Assembly (NCBI RefSeq): GCF_016839145.1
Contig: NZ_CP069303.1
Span: 1,302,001 to 1,366,000, forward strand
Direction: 5' to 3'
DNA from: Shinella sp. PSBB067
GTDB lineage: Bacteria > Pseudomonadota > Alphaproteobacteria > Rhizobiales > Rhizobiaceae
DNA: 64,000 bases
Part shown: positions 1 to 7,729 of the stretch, one piece after another
Layout: each line of letters begins with the position of its first letter
Numbering within the stretch: the stretch's first letter is position 1
Program-made: the position numbers and the translations under genes
Notes under the pieces: generated by a model
What the model was told of the DNA's origin: nothing
Seen by the model: the letters and a program-made list of their open reading frames with translations, nothing else
Databases searched by the model: none

Positions 1-2274
1 GAGCTGAAATTCGCTCTCGAAGGCCACTGGGCCGGCAGGATCGCCGAACGCGACCTTCTCGAAACGGCCCGCAGGCTGCGCGCCGAAAACTGGGCGCTCC
101 AGCGCGACCAGGGCATCACGAAGATTCCCTCCAACGATTTCTCCCTCTACGACCATGTACTCGACACCGCCGTGATGGTCGGCGCGATCCCGGCCGCCTA
201 CGGCTGGACGGGCGGCGAGGTGCCGCTGTCGATCTATTTCGCGATGGCGCGCGGCAGCCAGGGCGACGCCCACGCCGACTGCGGCCATGCGCACCACGCG
301 CAGGGCGTGCCGGCACTCGAAATGACCAAGTGGTTCGACACGAACTATCACTACATGGTCCCTGAGGTCGGCGAGGATCAGGCCTTCACGCTCACCGCGC
401 AGAAGCCGGTCGATCATTTCCTGGAGGCCAAGGCGCTCGGCATTCATACGCGCCCGGTCGTGCTCGGTCCGGTGACCTTCCTCAAGCTCTCGAAGGCCCG
501 GCCGTCGACCTTCAAGCCGCTCGATCTCCTGGCAAGGCTGCTGCCGGTCTACGAGGAGCTCTTCCGCCGGCTGGAGGCCGCCGGCGCCGACTGGGTGCAG
601 GTTGACGAACCCGTCCTGGCGCTCGACCTGACGGAAGGCGAGCGCCATGCCTTCAAGCTCGCCTATGAGGCGCTTGCCAGGTCCGCGCCGGGCCTGAAGG
701 TGATGCTGGCGACCTATTTCGGCGCGCTGGCCGACAATCTGGAAGCGGTCGCCGCGCTCCCCGTCGCCGGTCTCCACGTCGATCTGGTGCGAGCGCCGGA
801 GCAACTCGAACCTGTCGCAAAGGCGATAGGGGCCGATCGGGTCCTGTCGCTCGGCGTCATCGACGGGCGCAACATCTGGAAGGCGGACCTTGCGGTGATC
901 CTTGGCCGGCTGGCGCCGGTCGTTTCCGCCCGCGGCGCCGGTGCGGTCGAGGTCGCCGCCTCGTGCTCCCTGCTGCATGTGCCGATCGACCTCGAACTGG
1001 AAACGGCGCTCGATGCGGACCTCAAGTCCTGGCTTTCCTTTGCCACGCAGAAGCTGGGCGAGCTTTCGGCGATCGGCAGGGGGCTCGCCGAAGGGGAGGA
1101 CGCGGTGAGGCAGGCTGTCGATGGTGCATCGAGGGCCATCGCCGCCCGCGCCGCCTCGCTGAAGGTGACCGACCCGCTCGTCCAGGGCCGCATCGCCGGC
1201 ATCGACGAGGGCATGAAGACGCGCGGCAGCGCATTCGAAACGCGCCGCAAGGTCCAGGCGGCGGCGATCCGGCTGCCGCTCTTCCCGACGACGACGATCG
1301 GCTCCTTCCCGCAGACGGGCGACGTCCGCAAGGCCCGTTCCGCCCATGCCAAGGGCGCGCTCAGCTACAAGGACTACGAGGCGTTCCTGCAGAAGGAAAC
1401 GGAAGCGGCGATCCGCTGGCAGGAGGAGATCGGCCTCGACGTGCTGGTGCACGGCGAATTCGAGCGCAACGACATGGTGCAGTATTTCGGCGAGCAGCTC
1501 GCGGGCTTCGCCTTCACGCAGCATGCCTGGGTGCAGAGCTACGGTTCGCGCTATGTCCGCCCGCCGATCATCTTCGGCGACGTCTCGCGGCCGAACCCCA
1601 TGACGGTGCGCTGGTGGCAATATGCGCAGTCGCTGACCGGAAAGCCGGTCAAGGGCATGCTGACCGGCCCGGTGACGATCCTCAACTGGTCGTTCGTTCG
1701 CGACGACATTCCGCGCAGCGAGACCTGCCGGCAGATCGCGCTCGCCATCCGCGACGAGGTGGTCGACCTTGAAAAGGCCGGCGCGAAGATGATCCAGATC
1801 GACGAGGCGGCGCTGCGCGAGGGCCTGCCGCTCCGCCACCGGGACTGGCAGCACTACCTCGGCTGGGCGGTCGAATGCTTCCGCCTGTGCGCCAGCGGTG
1901 TCGCGGACGTAACGCAGATCCACACCCACATGTGCTACTCGGAGTTCAACGACATCATCTCGGCCATCGCCGCCATGGATGCCGACGTCATCTCCATCGA
2001 GACGTCGCGCTCGAAGATGGAACTGCTCGATGCGTTCCGCGATTTCGACTATCCGAATGAGATCGGTCCCGGCGTCTACGACATCCACTCGCCGCGCGTG
2101 CCCGACGTGGGTGAGATGACCGGCCTCCTGTCGCTCGCCCGCAAGCGCCTTCACGATCGCCAGCTCTGGGTCAATCCCGATTGCGGCCTGAAGACCCGCA
2201 AGTGGGACGAGGTCCGGCCGGCGCTCGTCAACATGGTGGCCGCGGCCGGCGAACTGCGCAAGGTAGCGCAGTGA
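1..2274 (+). CDS. metE: MetE, cobalamin-independent methionine synthase (5' end outside window)
   Basis: Transfers the methyl group of 5-methyltetrahydropteroyl-triglutamate to homocysteine to make methionine in the cytosol without vitamin B12. The frame is open from base 1, so the start lies just upstream; 757 codons are present against about 753-780 for the family, so only a short N-terminal piece is missing. The C-terminal catalytic barrel carries the expected zinc ligands: His and Cys in THMCYSEF, Glu in SIETSRS, and Cys in NPDCGLKTRKW close to the C-terminus. The stop overlaps the start of the next gene. MetE genes are often repressed by cobalamin riboswitches; the leader of this one is outside the window, although two such riboswitches follow downstream. 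Confidence 0.97.
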   Translation, partial: ELKFALEGHWAGRIAERDLLETARRLRAENWALQRDQGITKIPSNDFSLYDHVLDTAVMVGAIPAAYGWTGGEVPLSIYFAMARGSQGDAHADCGHAHHAQGVPALEMTKWFDTNYHYMVPEVGEDQAFTLTAQKPVDHFLEAKALGIHTRPVVLGPVTFLKLSKARPSTFKPLDLLARLLPVYEELFRRLEAAGADWVQVDEPVLALDLTEGERHAFKLAYEALARSAPGLKVMLATYFGALADNLEAVAALPVAGLHVDLVRAPEQLEPVAKAIGADRVLSLGVIDGRNIWKADLAVILGRLAPVVSARGAGAVEVAASCSLLHVPIDLELETALDADLKSWLSFATQKLGELSAIGRGLAEGEDAVRQAVDGASRAIAARAASLKVTDPLVQGRIAGIDEGMKTRGSAFETRRKVQAAAIRLPLFPTTTIGSFPQTGDVRKARSAHAKGALSYKDYEAFLQKETEAAIRWQEEIGLDVLVHGEFERNDMVQYFGEQLAGFAFTQHAWVQSYGSRYVRPPIIFGDVSRPNPMTVRWWQYAQSLTGKPVKGMLTGPVTILNWSFVRDDIPRSETCRQIALAIRDEVVDLEKAGAKMIQIDEAALREGLPLRHRDWQHYLGWAVECFRLCASGVADVTQIHTHMCYSEFNDIISAIAAMDADVISIETSRSKMELLDAFRDFDYPNEIGPGVYDIHSPRVPDVGEMTGLLSLARKRLHDRQLWVNPDCGLKTRKWDEVRPALVNMVAAAGELRKVAQ

Positions 2275-3083
2275 GCGCGGGCGAACAGACCTTCGCGGCG
2301 CCGGGAGAAATCCCGGCGCCGTCGAGCCGCCTGCTGGACCTCGTCTTTCCCGGCGACACCAACCACCACGGCACGCTTTTCGGCGGGGCGGGGCTCGCGC
2401 TGATGGACCGCATCGCCTTCATCGCCGCGACCCGCCATGGGCGCGTCCCCTTCGTGACGGCGTCCTGCGACCGCGTCGATTTCCAGGCGCCGGCCCGCGT
2501 CGGGGAACTGGTCGAGTTCCTGGCGCGCGTGACGCGCGTCGGACGCAAGTCCATGACGGTGGAGGTGGAGATGATCGCCGAAGGCCTCGTCAGCGGCGAA
2601 CGGCGGCTGTGCACCCGCGGCAGCTTCAGCATGGTGGCCGTTCCCGAAGGCAAGGCGCCGGACTGGCATCTGCCGCCCCTTTCCGCGGCGTATGAGGAGT
2701 TGGCTCCCGGCCTGCGCGCGAGCGACATCGTCTTTGCCGACCAGGCGAACAGCTTCGGCCGCATGTTCGGCGGCGAGGCCCTTGCCGCAATGACCAAGGC
2801 AGCCTTCATCGCCGCCACGCGGCACGGCCGGAAAATCACGGTGCTCGCCGCGTCCGAGCGGGTCGATTTCCGCGCGCCGGTGGCCGTGGGATCGATCGTC
2901 GACACGGTCGCGACGGTGGTGCGTGTCGGACGCAGCTCGATGACCGTGGCGGTCGAGCTCTGGTCGGAGGACCTGATGAGCGGAAGCCGCGCCCTGACCG
3001 CGACCGGCCGCTTCGTCATGGTCGCGGTCGATGAAAGGGACCGCCCGGTTCCGGTCGTCCGCCACGATGGCGGTCCGGCATAG
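2271..3083 (+). CDS. Tandem hotdog-fold acyl-CoA thioesterase
   Basis: Predicted to hydrolyse acyl-CoA to free acid and CoA. The 270-residue protein has two clearly repeated hotdog domains, roughly residues 15-130 and 145-260. Each contains an H/N-x-GxxFGG stretch (NHHGTLFGG, NSFGRMFGG), then AAFIAATRHGR or a close match, and a VDFxAP motif, as in BACH/YciA-type enzymes. The chosen start is the GTG whose last two bases form part of the metE stop (GTGA overlap), which implies translational coupling; an upstream start at 2181 would lie deep inside metE. Substrate chain length cannot be read from the sequence, and the link to metE is not an obvious pathway. Confidence 0.85.
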   Translation: MSAGEQTFAAPGEIPAPSSRLLDLVFPGDTNHHGTLFGGAGLALMDRIAFIAATRHGRVPFVTASCDRVDFQAPARVGELVEFLARVTRVGRKSMTVEVEMIAEGLVSGERRLCTRGSFSMVAVPEGKAPDWHLPPLSAAYEELAPGLRASDIVFADQANSFGRMFGGEALAAMTKAAFIAATRHGRKITVLAASERVDFRAPVAVGSIVDTVATVVRVGRSSMTVAVELWSEDLMSGSRALTATGRFVMVAVDERDRPVPVVRHDGGPA

Positions 3084-3153
3084 GCGGGGCTTTTCGCCTG
3101 TGTCGTTACGGGCACCGCGGATGTCGCATTCCCGATGGTCCTTTTGCCCGCCG

Positions 3154-3342
3154 GGTGGTTTGCTGGATGCATTCAGGGTGCCATCCCGGCATGGTCGGGA
3201 TGGATAATTGGGAAACCGGTCCAAGGCCGGTGCTGCCCCCGCAACGGTAGCGGAGCAAAATCTCGACGAATGCCACTGGCTCCGGCCGGGAAGGCGTCGA
3301 GAGCGTCCTTCAGGACGGTTCCGAAGCCCGGAAACCAGCCAT
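3154..3342 (+). promoter_or_regulatory. Cobalamin riboswitch (first copy)
   Basis: The stretch contains the conserved blocks of the adenosylcobalamin aptamer in order: a GGGAAaCCGGTC block, the GCTGCCCCCGCAACGGTA core near 3231-3248, a GCCACTGG segment followed by CGGGAAGG, and a B12-box-like end GCCCGGAAACCAGCC (3326-3340). GGTTT near 3157 and AAACC near 3332 can close the P1 stem. It sits in the 5' leader of the unrecognised gene at 3518. Cobalamin binding normally lowers expression of the downstream gene; that is family knowledge and not visible here. Confidence 0.93.
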
Positions 3343-3517
3343 GAATTGATGACTCGGCCGATTGCGGTGGGCGATCGGGAGGCGAACGGCGTTCCCTCTC
3401 GGGGCCGCCCCGTTCCTTCCCCTTTCCATCCTCGTCCGGAAACATTTCGCAAGCCGCCCGCCGATTCGCGTTTGCGACACGGCAACCGGCGCGGCGGCCA
3501 CGATGAAGGACAAGCAC

Positions 3518-4600
3518 ATGGCAGATCTCTGGGACGTCTTGAAGAGCCACCTCGTGGACCAGAGGGCAGGGTGGAGCATGGGCTCCTTCGGCGCGGTCGC
3601 CGAGTTCCATCAGGACAAGGGGGAATATCTGGAAGCCGATGCCCCGGCCATGCTGGTGCGTGCCACCCCGCGGGGCGCCATCCGGCTCGATTCCGAGGGG
3701 GTCGAGCAGATCGTTCCGGTCGCCTATGAGGCCCTCAGCCCCCGGCCGCACCGCTGGAGCCATGGTATCGCGCTGTGCCTGCCGGAAAAGGATGCAGCGA
3801 TGAAGCGGCGCAAGGTCCTGACCGAGCTAGGCCCGGACGGGGACGCGGTGCGCCCGGCGGACAGGCGGGCGATTCTCTTCGACGTTGGCCTCAACCTTCC
3901 GCAGTGCGATTTCTGCATCCGCACCGGCGATCCGGCGCTGCTGGCGATCCTGCGCGCCGGTGCCGGGCGCAGCCTGTTCGAGACCGGAAACCCGGCGGCC
4001 GCGGCCGTGCTGAAGGCGCATCCGCACCGCGTCGCGCTGACCCGGATCGGCCGCATCGAGGTGTTCCAGAAGATCGGCGGGCCGGATACGGGCGGCGTCT
4101 CGCCCGCGGGGCCGCACACGCATCTTCTTCCGCAACTGCTGAAATCGCGTCGCACCCATTCGGCCAACACGCCGATCCCGCGATACCACATGCCGCTCGG
4201 CTATCTTCACCCCGCCAATCCCGTCATGGACGGCATGGGGCGCGATCGGAATTTCGACATCGAGGATCATGCCCGGTTCCAGGCGCTTTTCGAGCGCTTC
4301 GCCCGCCCGGACCTGCCCATCGTGCGCAAGGCGGTTCTCGACGGGCTCGCAAGGCGCCTGGAACCGGACCAGTTCCCGACGCCGTCCGACCGCTTCAGCC
4401 GCGCCACGGTGCGCATCACGCTGCGCCAGCAATACAGGCTCGCCGAGCGGTTCGGCGGCGGCTCCTATCTCGAACTGGTCTCCAGGTGGCGCAACGCGCT
4501 CGACGGCACGGCGGATGCTGCGGCGATGGACGACGACGCGCCCGGCCACGGGGTCCTCGAAGCGGTTGAAACCGGCCTGGCGCTGGCGGCGACTGGCTGA
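3518..4600 (+). CDS. Unrecognised protein under cobalamin riboswitch control
   Basis: I do not recognise a named family for this 360-residue protein. The start chosen is the ATG preceded by AAGGA seven bases upstream; an in-frame ATG at 3503 is an alternative. There is no signal peptide or membrane segment, so it is probably cytosolic. Notable sites are a CDFC pair in LNLPQCDFCIRTGD (mid-protein), an HTHLLPQLL motif, and a basic, proline-rich stretch with RYHMPLGYLHPANPV. The pair of cysteines plus several histidines would suit metal or corrin binding, but that is speculation. Its leader is a cobalamin riboswitch and cbtBA follows under a second one, so a role in B12-linked metabolism, cobalt supply or replacing a B12-dependent step is the best contextual guess. 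Confidence 0.8.
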   Translation: MADLWDVLKSHLVDQRAGWSMGSFGAVAEFHQDKGEYLEADAPAMLVRATPRGAIRLDSEGVEQIVPVAYEALSPRPHRWSHGIALCLPEKDAAMKRRKVLTELGPDGDAVRPADRRAILFDVGLNLPQCDFCIRTGDPALLAILRAGAGRSLFETGNPAAAAVLKAHPHRVALTRIGRIEVFQKIGGPDTGGVSPAGPHTHLLPQLLKSRRTHSANTPIPRYHMPLGYLHPANPVMDGMGRDRNFDIEDHARFQALFERFARPDLPIVRKAVLDGLARRLEPDQFPTPSDRFSRATVRITLRQQYRLAERFGGGSYLELVSRWRNALDGTADAAAMDDDAPGHGVLEAVETGLALAATG

Positions 4601-4648
4601 AACCGTCGAGAGTGCCGTAAAAGAACAAGCGCCGGTCGCCCCGCCGCG

Positions 4649-4678
4649 TTGACACGCCGGAAACGCCGTTGATAGATA
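4649..4678 (+). promoter_or_regulatory. Putative sigma70-type promoter of the cbtBA leader
   Basis: A perfect TTGACA -35 box (4649-4654) is followed after 18 bases by TAGATA (4673-4678). It stands immediately upstream of the second cobalamin riboswitch, so transcription would begin close to the first bases of the aptamer. Confidence 0.6.
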
Positions 4679-4683
4679 GGCGC

Positions 4684-4762
4684 ACCACCTCGGGAAGCCA
4701 GTGAAATTCTGGAGCGGTCGCGCCACTGTAATCGCATCCTGCGAAAGCCAGACCTCGGGTGC
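4684..4762 (+). promoter_or_regulatory. Cobalamin riboswitch (second, compact copy) of cbtBA
   Basis: The sequence shows the compact cobalamin aptamer: CGGGAAGCCAGTGAAATTC, then the GCGGTCGCGCCACTGTAA core at about 4714-4731, and GCGAAAGCCAGAC near the 3' side. The outer CACCTCGGG and CTCGGGTG segments can form P1. It lacks the long insertions and the GCCCCCGCAACGG arrangement of the first copy. It ends about 45 bases before cbtB, whose ribosome site (GAGAGGG) lies beyond it. Confidence 0.9.
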
Positions 4763-4805
4763 ATGAATATCGGCCCATAGCGAACGCGCATTCAGAGAGG
4801 GATCC

Positions 4806-5015
4806 ATGTCCGACATTACCTTGAGTCACGGCACCACAGTCACACCCATTCCCGCAAGCCAGTTGTTTCCGTGGGCGCTCTTCGGCGGCCTGCTGATGCT
4901 GCTCGCCCTTTATTTCGTCAGCACGGAAGAGGGCGCCGCGCGCGTCCTGTCCGGCCTCGAAGTCCACGAATTCGTGCACGACGGCCGGCATCTGCTCGGC
5001 TTCCCCTGCCACTGA
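4806..5015 (+). CDS. cbtB: CbtB, small cobalt transporter subunit
   Basis: A 69-residue protein with one membrane helix (about residues 20-42) and a histidine-rich C-terminus, HEFVHDGRHLLGFPCH, which is the presumed metal-binding tail of CbtB. CbtB and CbtA form a predicted cobalt uptake system that is usually controlled by a cobalamin riboswitch, exactly as here. cbtA follows nine bases downstream. A GAGAGGG ribosome site precedes the ATG. Confidence 0.93.
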   Translation: MSDITLSHGTTVTPIPASQLFPWALFGGLLMLLALYFVSTEEGAARVLSGLEVHEFVHDGRHLLGFPCH

Positions 5016-5024
5016 GGAACGGAC

Positions 5025-5777
5025 ATGACTGGTCATCTTTTGCTGAGAGGCATGATAGCAGGCCTCGTCGCGGGCCTTGTCGCGTTCGGTTTCGCGCGCG
5101 TCTACGGCGAGCCCCAGGTCGATCGGGCGATTGCGTTCGAAGAGCTGATGGCGGCGGCCGAGGCACCGGCGGACGGCGCGGCCGAGGAGCCGGAAGCCGT
5201 CAGCCGTGAAACCCAGGCCGGCCTCGGCCTCTTCACCGGCGTCGTCACCTACAGCGTGGCGATGGGCGGCATCTTCTCGCTCGTCTTTGCCGGTCTCTAT
5301 GGCCGCGTCGGCCGACTGAGCCCCCGCGCCCTGGCGCTGGTGCTCGGCGCCGCCACCTTCGTGGCGCTCGTCGCGGTTCCGGACCTGAAGTACCCGCCGA
5401 ACCCGCCCGCCGTGGGCGATCCCGAGACGATCGGCGTGCGAACCGGGCTGTTCTTCGTGACGCTCGCCGCCTCGATCTTCGCGCTGGCGCTCGCCGTCGC
5501 CTTCGCCCGCCGCCTCGGCGAGCACCTCGGCCGCTGGAACGGCGCGATCGTCGCCGGCATCGCCTATGTCGTGTTCCTGGCGATCGTCTTCCGGCTGCTT
5601 CCCGGTATCAACGAGGTACCTGAGAACTTCCCGGCGACGGCGCTCTACGATTTCCGTCTGGCGACGATCGGGCTGCAGCTCACGCTCTGGACGGTTCTCT
5701 CCCTCGTCTTCGGCTATCTGGCCGAGAGGAGCCTCCGGCGCTCGGGCAACTATCGCGCGGTTCCCGCGGGAATCTGA
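5025..5777 (+). CDS. cbtA: CbtA, cobalt transporter membrane subunit
   Basis: A 250-residue integral membrane protein with about five hydrophobic helices (near residues 5-22, 65-85, 95-112, 143-163, 175-193 and 215-235). The N-terminal RGMIAGLVAGLVAFGFARVYGEP and the PDLKYPPNPPAVGDPE loop are typical of CbtA. It works with CbtB to import cobalt for corrin synthesis. The genes are nine bases apart and share the riboswitch leader. A short GC hairpin (5793-5810) follows the gene but lacks a clear T-run. Confidence 0.93.
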   Translation: MTGHLLLRGMIAGLVAGLVAFGFARVYGEPQVDRAIAFEELMAAAEAPADGAAEEPEAVSRETQAGLGLFTGVVTYSVAMGGIFSLVFAGLYGRVGRLSPRALALVLGAATFVALVAVPDLKYPPNPPAVGDPETIGVRTGLFFVTLAASIFALALAVAFARRLGEHLGRWNGAIVAGIAYVVFLAIVFRLLPGINEVPENFPATALYDFRLATIGLQLTLWTVLSLVFGYLAERSLRRSGNYRAVPAGI

Positions 5778-5835
5778 CGCGGCGAGATGGAGTGCCGCCG
5801 TCGGGCGGCATTCCCCTTACGGCAGGAGAACCGCG

Positions 5836-6444
5836 TTGCGCTTGCTCTTCCTCCTCATCGGCCTTGCCCTGGCGGCCGGCCAGGCCGAGGCGCACGGCAG
5901 CCGTGCCGCATCCTACAACGCCACCGGCCTTGCCATTCCGAGCCTGTCGCACGGCGCCCTGCTGGTGCTCGACGAATACTATGGCCCCATTCTCCGTCTC
6001 GCCGACCGGGCGAGGGAATCGGACCCTGTCTTCCGCAAGCTTCGGAACTATGCCCGCATCCAGAACTATTACTGCCTGTGGGGGCTTGCTCCGCGTGCGA
6101 TCGCCGATGAAGCGAGCCCCTTCAACGAATGCTCCCATGCCTATCTCTCCGCCGCGCGGATGCTGCTGCTGCATATGAGGGACATGCCGAGCGTTGAGGC
6201 CGCCGCGGGCGAGATGATCTCCGCCGTCGACGCCGAGATGGTTCGCCGCGGCAGCAGCCTGATCCAGTGCGAATATTCCGCCGAGCCCTTCCATACGGGC
6301 GGGTTCGTCACGCCCCATTGGGAAAAGGTGGCGGATCACGGTCCCACCCTGGCGGCGGCCCTCTCGCCCGTTCCCGTTATGCTCGCCTTCGCGGTCCTGC
6401 GGCGGAAAAGCCGTCGTGCCGGGGCGGGGCGATGCGACAATTAG
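5836..6444 (+). CDS. Exported protein of unknown function in the cobalt/copper region
   Basis: The start is a TTG with AGGAG seven bases upstream; no ATG fits the N-terminus. The first 19 residues (MRLLFLLIGLALAAGQAEA) are a clear signal peptide, leaving a mature protein beginning near HGSRAASYN. The mature part has three cysteines (YYCLW, NECSHAY, IQCEYS) and several His and Met residues, and the C-terminus has a second hydrophobic stretch (PTLAAALSPVPVMLAFAVL) followed by basic residues, so it may be anchored to the inner membrane and face the periplasm. I cannot assign a family. Its place after cbtBA and before the copper genes suggests metal handling, but no motif proves this. Confidence 0.7.
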   Translation: MRLLFLLIGLALAAGQAEAHGSRAASYNATGLAIPSLSHGALLVLDEYYGPILRLADRARESDPVFRKLRNYARIQNYYCLWGLAPRAIADEASPFNECSHAYLSAARMLLLHMRDMPSVEAAAGEMISAVDAEMVRRGSSLIQCEYSAEPFHTGGFVTPHWEKVADHGPTLAAALSPVPVMLAFAVLRRKSRRAGAGRCDN

Positions 6445-6506
6445 GCGAGGGGAAGGGCCTGTTCACGCTGTCGGCCGATTGATAAGAGTTGCGGCGAGAG
6501 GGTTCG

Positions 6507-6899
6507 ATGACGAAACGGCGGCAACACGGCAGGTTTGGAATGGTGGCGGTAGCCGTCGCCATCCTCATGGCGTTGCAAAGCCTTCTCGGCCCGTTCGCCA
6601 TGGCGGCCGGCGCGGCTTCGCCCATGCTCGACGCCTTCGGAAACCCGCTTTGCATCGCGGGCATGGAAGGGCACGAGCCGGCCTCTGCGCCGGGCAAGGA
6701 TCACGCGCTGATGCCGGAATGCTGCACGCTGGCGTGCAGCATGTCATTTGCCTTCGTCCCGACGGACAGGGCTGTCGCGATCCTCTTCACCCCGCTTGTC
6801 CAGCCGCTGCCGCGCGTGCGCGTGCGGTATGCGGACCAGATCCGGTCTGTCCTGGACGATCTTCCGGGCAATCCGCGAGCGCCGCCCGTCGCCGCCTGA
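6507..6899 (+). CDS. Small Cys/His-rich membrane-associated protein (DUF2946-like)
   Basis: A 130-residue protein with an N-terminal hydrophobic helix (about residues 12-38) that is either a signal peptide or an anchor. It is followed by a compact metal-ligand-like region with LCIAG, two histidines, and PECCTLACS. This arrangement resembles the DUF2946 family found near copper and cobalt genes in proteobacteria; the family assignment is from memory and tentative. GAGAGGG stands five bases before the ATG. It lies upstream of ycnI and the CopC-CopD gene, suggesting a copper- or other metal-binding accessory role. Confidence 0.65.
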   Translation: MTKRRQHGRFGMVAVAVAILMALQSLLGPFAMAAGAASPMLDAFGNPLCIAGMEGHEPASAPGKDHALMPECCTLACSMSFAFVPTDRAVAILFTPLVQPLPRVRVRYADQIRSVLDDLPGNPRAPPVAA

Positions 6900-7141
6900 T
6901 TGCCGGGCCTGCGCCCGCCCCGACTTTGCATGATGGATTGAATCCGGCGCGACGATGCTCGCAGACCGGAGGAGGGAGCCAGGCAGGCCCTTCCGCGCAA
7001 GTCAGTGCCTCGTGCTGCGCACGCGGCCGGCGCCGATCCGTCATGCCGTCGACCCGGCGGCGATGCCCCGCGATCTCCCGCAAAGTTCACGACCAATTCC
7101 CGGATTTCGCCGGCAGGATGACCGGCATAGTGGAGAATGAC

Positions 7142-7672
7142 ATGTTGAAACGTACCCTTACCGCCATCGCCGTCCTCGCGCTCGGCACCTCGACTGCCTT
7201 TGCGCATGTCTCGCTGCAGTTGAAGGAGGCGCCGGTCGGCGGGAGCTACCGCGCCATCCTGCAGGTGCCGCACGGTTGCGAAGGCAAGGCCACCAATGTG
7301 CTTCGCGTGCAGGTGCCGGAAGGCGTCATCGCGGTGAAGCCGCAGCCGAAGGCCGGATGGACGCTTGAGAAGGTCAAGGGCGCCTACGCCAAGTCCTACG
7401 ATTACTACGGCACGCCGACCAGCGAGGGCGTGAAGGAAATCGTCTGGAGCGGCGGAAGCCTCGGCGACGACGAATACGACGAATTCGTCCTGCGCGTTTA
7501 CCTGACGAAGGACCTGAAGGCCGGCGAGACGCTTTATTTCCCGGTCGTGCAGGAATGCGCAGACGGCCTTGCCGAGCGGTGGATCGAAATCCCCGCGGCC
7601 GGCCAGTCCGTGGATGACCTCGAACTGCCGGCTCCGGGCGTCAAACTGCTGGAAGCCGCCGGCGGCCATTGA
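7142..7672 (+). CDS. YcnI-family (DUF1775) periplasmic copper-binding protein
   Basis: A 176-residue exported protein. The signal peptide (about 20 residues) ends in STAFA and the mature chain begins with HVSLQ, so a histidine becomes the N-terminus, as in YcnI proteins that bind copper through that residue. The fold-typical PHGCEGKATNVLRVQVPEG and PVVQECADG segments each hold one cysteine. The ATG at 7142 has GGAGA six bases upstream; the frame is open further 5' but without coding features. The CopC-CopD gene follows, matching the common ycnI-ycnJ arrangement. Confidence 0.9.
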   Translation: MLKRTLTAIAVLALGTSTAFAHVSLQLKEAPVGGSYRAILQVPHGCEGKATNVLRVQVPEGVIAVKPQPKAGWTLEKVKGAYAKSYDYYGTPTSEGVKEIVWSGGSLGDDEYDEFVLRVYLTKDLKAGETLYFPVVQECADGLAERWIEIPAAGQSVDDLELPAPGVKLLEAAGGH

Positions 7673-7680
7673 GCCGTGCA

Positions 7681-7710
7681 GGCCGGCGCCCCTGCGGCGC
7701 CGGCCTTTTT
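7681..7710 (+). terminator. Rho-independent terminator between ycnI and copCD
   Basis: A perfect 10-bp stem (GGCCGGCGCC / GGCGCCGGCC) with a five-base loop is followed directly by TTTTT. It begins eight bases after the ycnI stop and ends about 20 bases before the copCD start. It would attenuate or separate expression of the two copper genes. Confidence 0.88.
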
Positions 7711-7729
7711 CAAGGGTTCGGAGGTGCTC

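Noticed and set aside
5793..5810. GC hairpin after cbtA as a terminator
   Set aside because: The stem TGCCGCC/GGCGGCA is followed by TTCCCC rather than a T-run and stands just before the ribosome site of the next gene.
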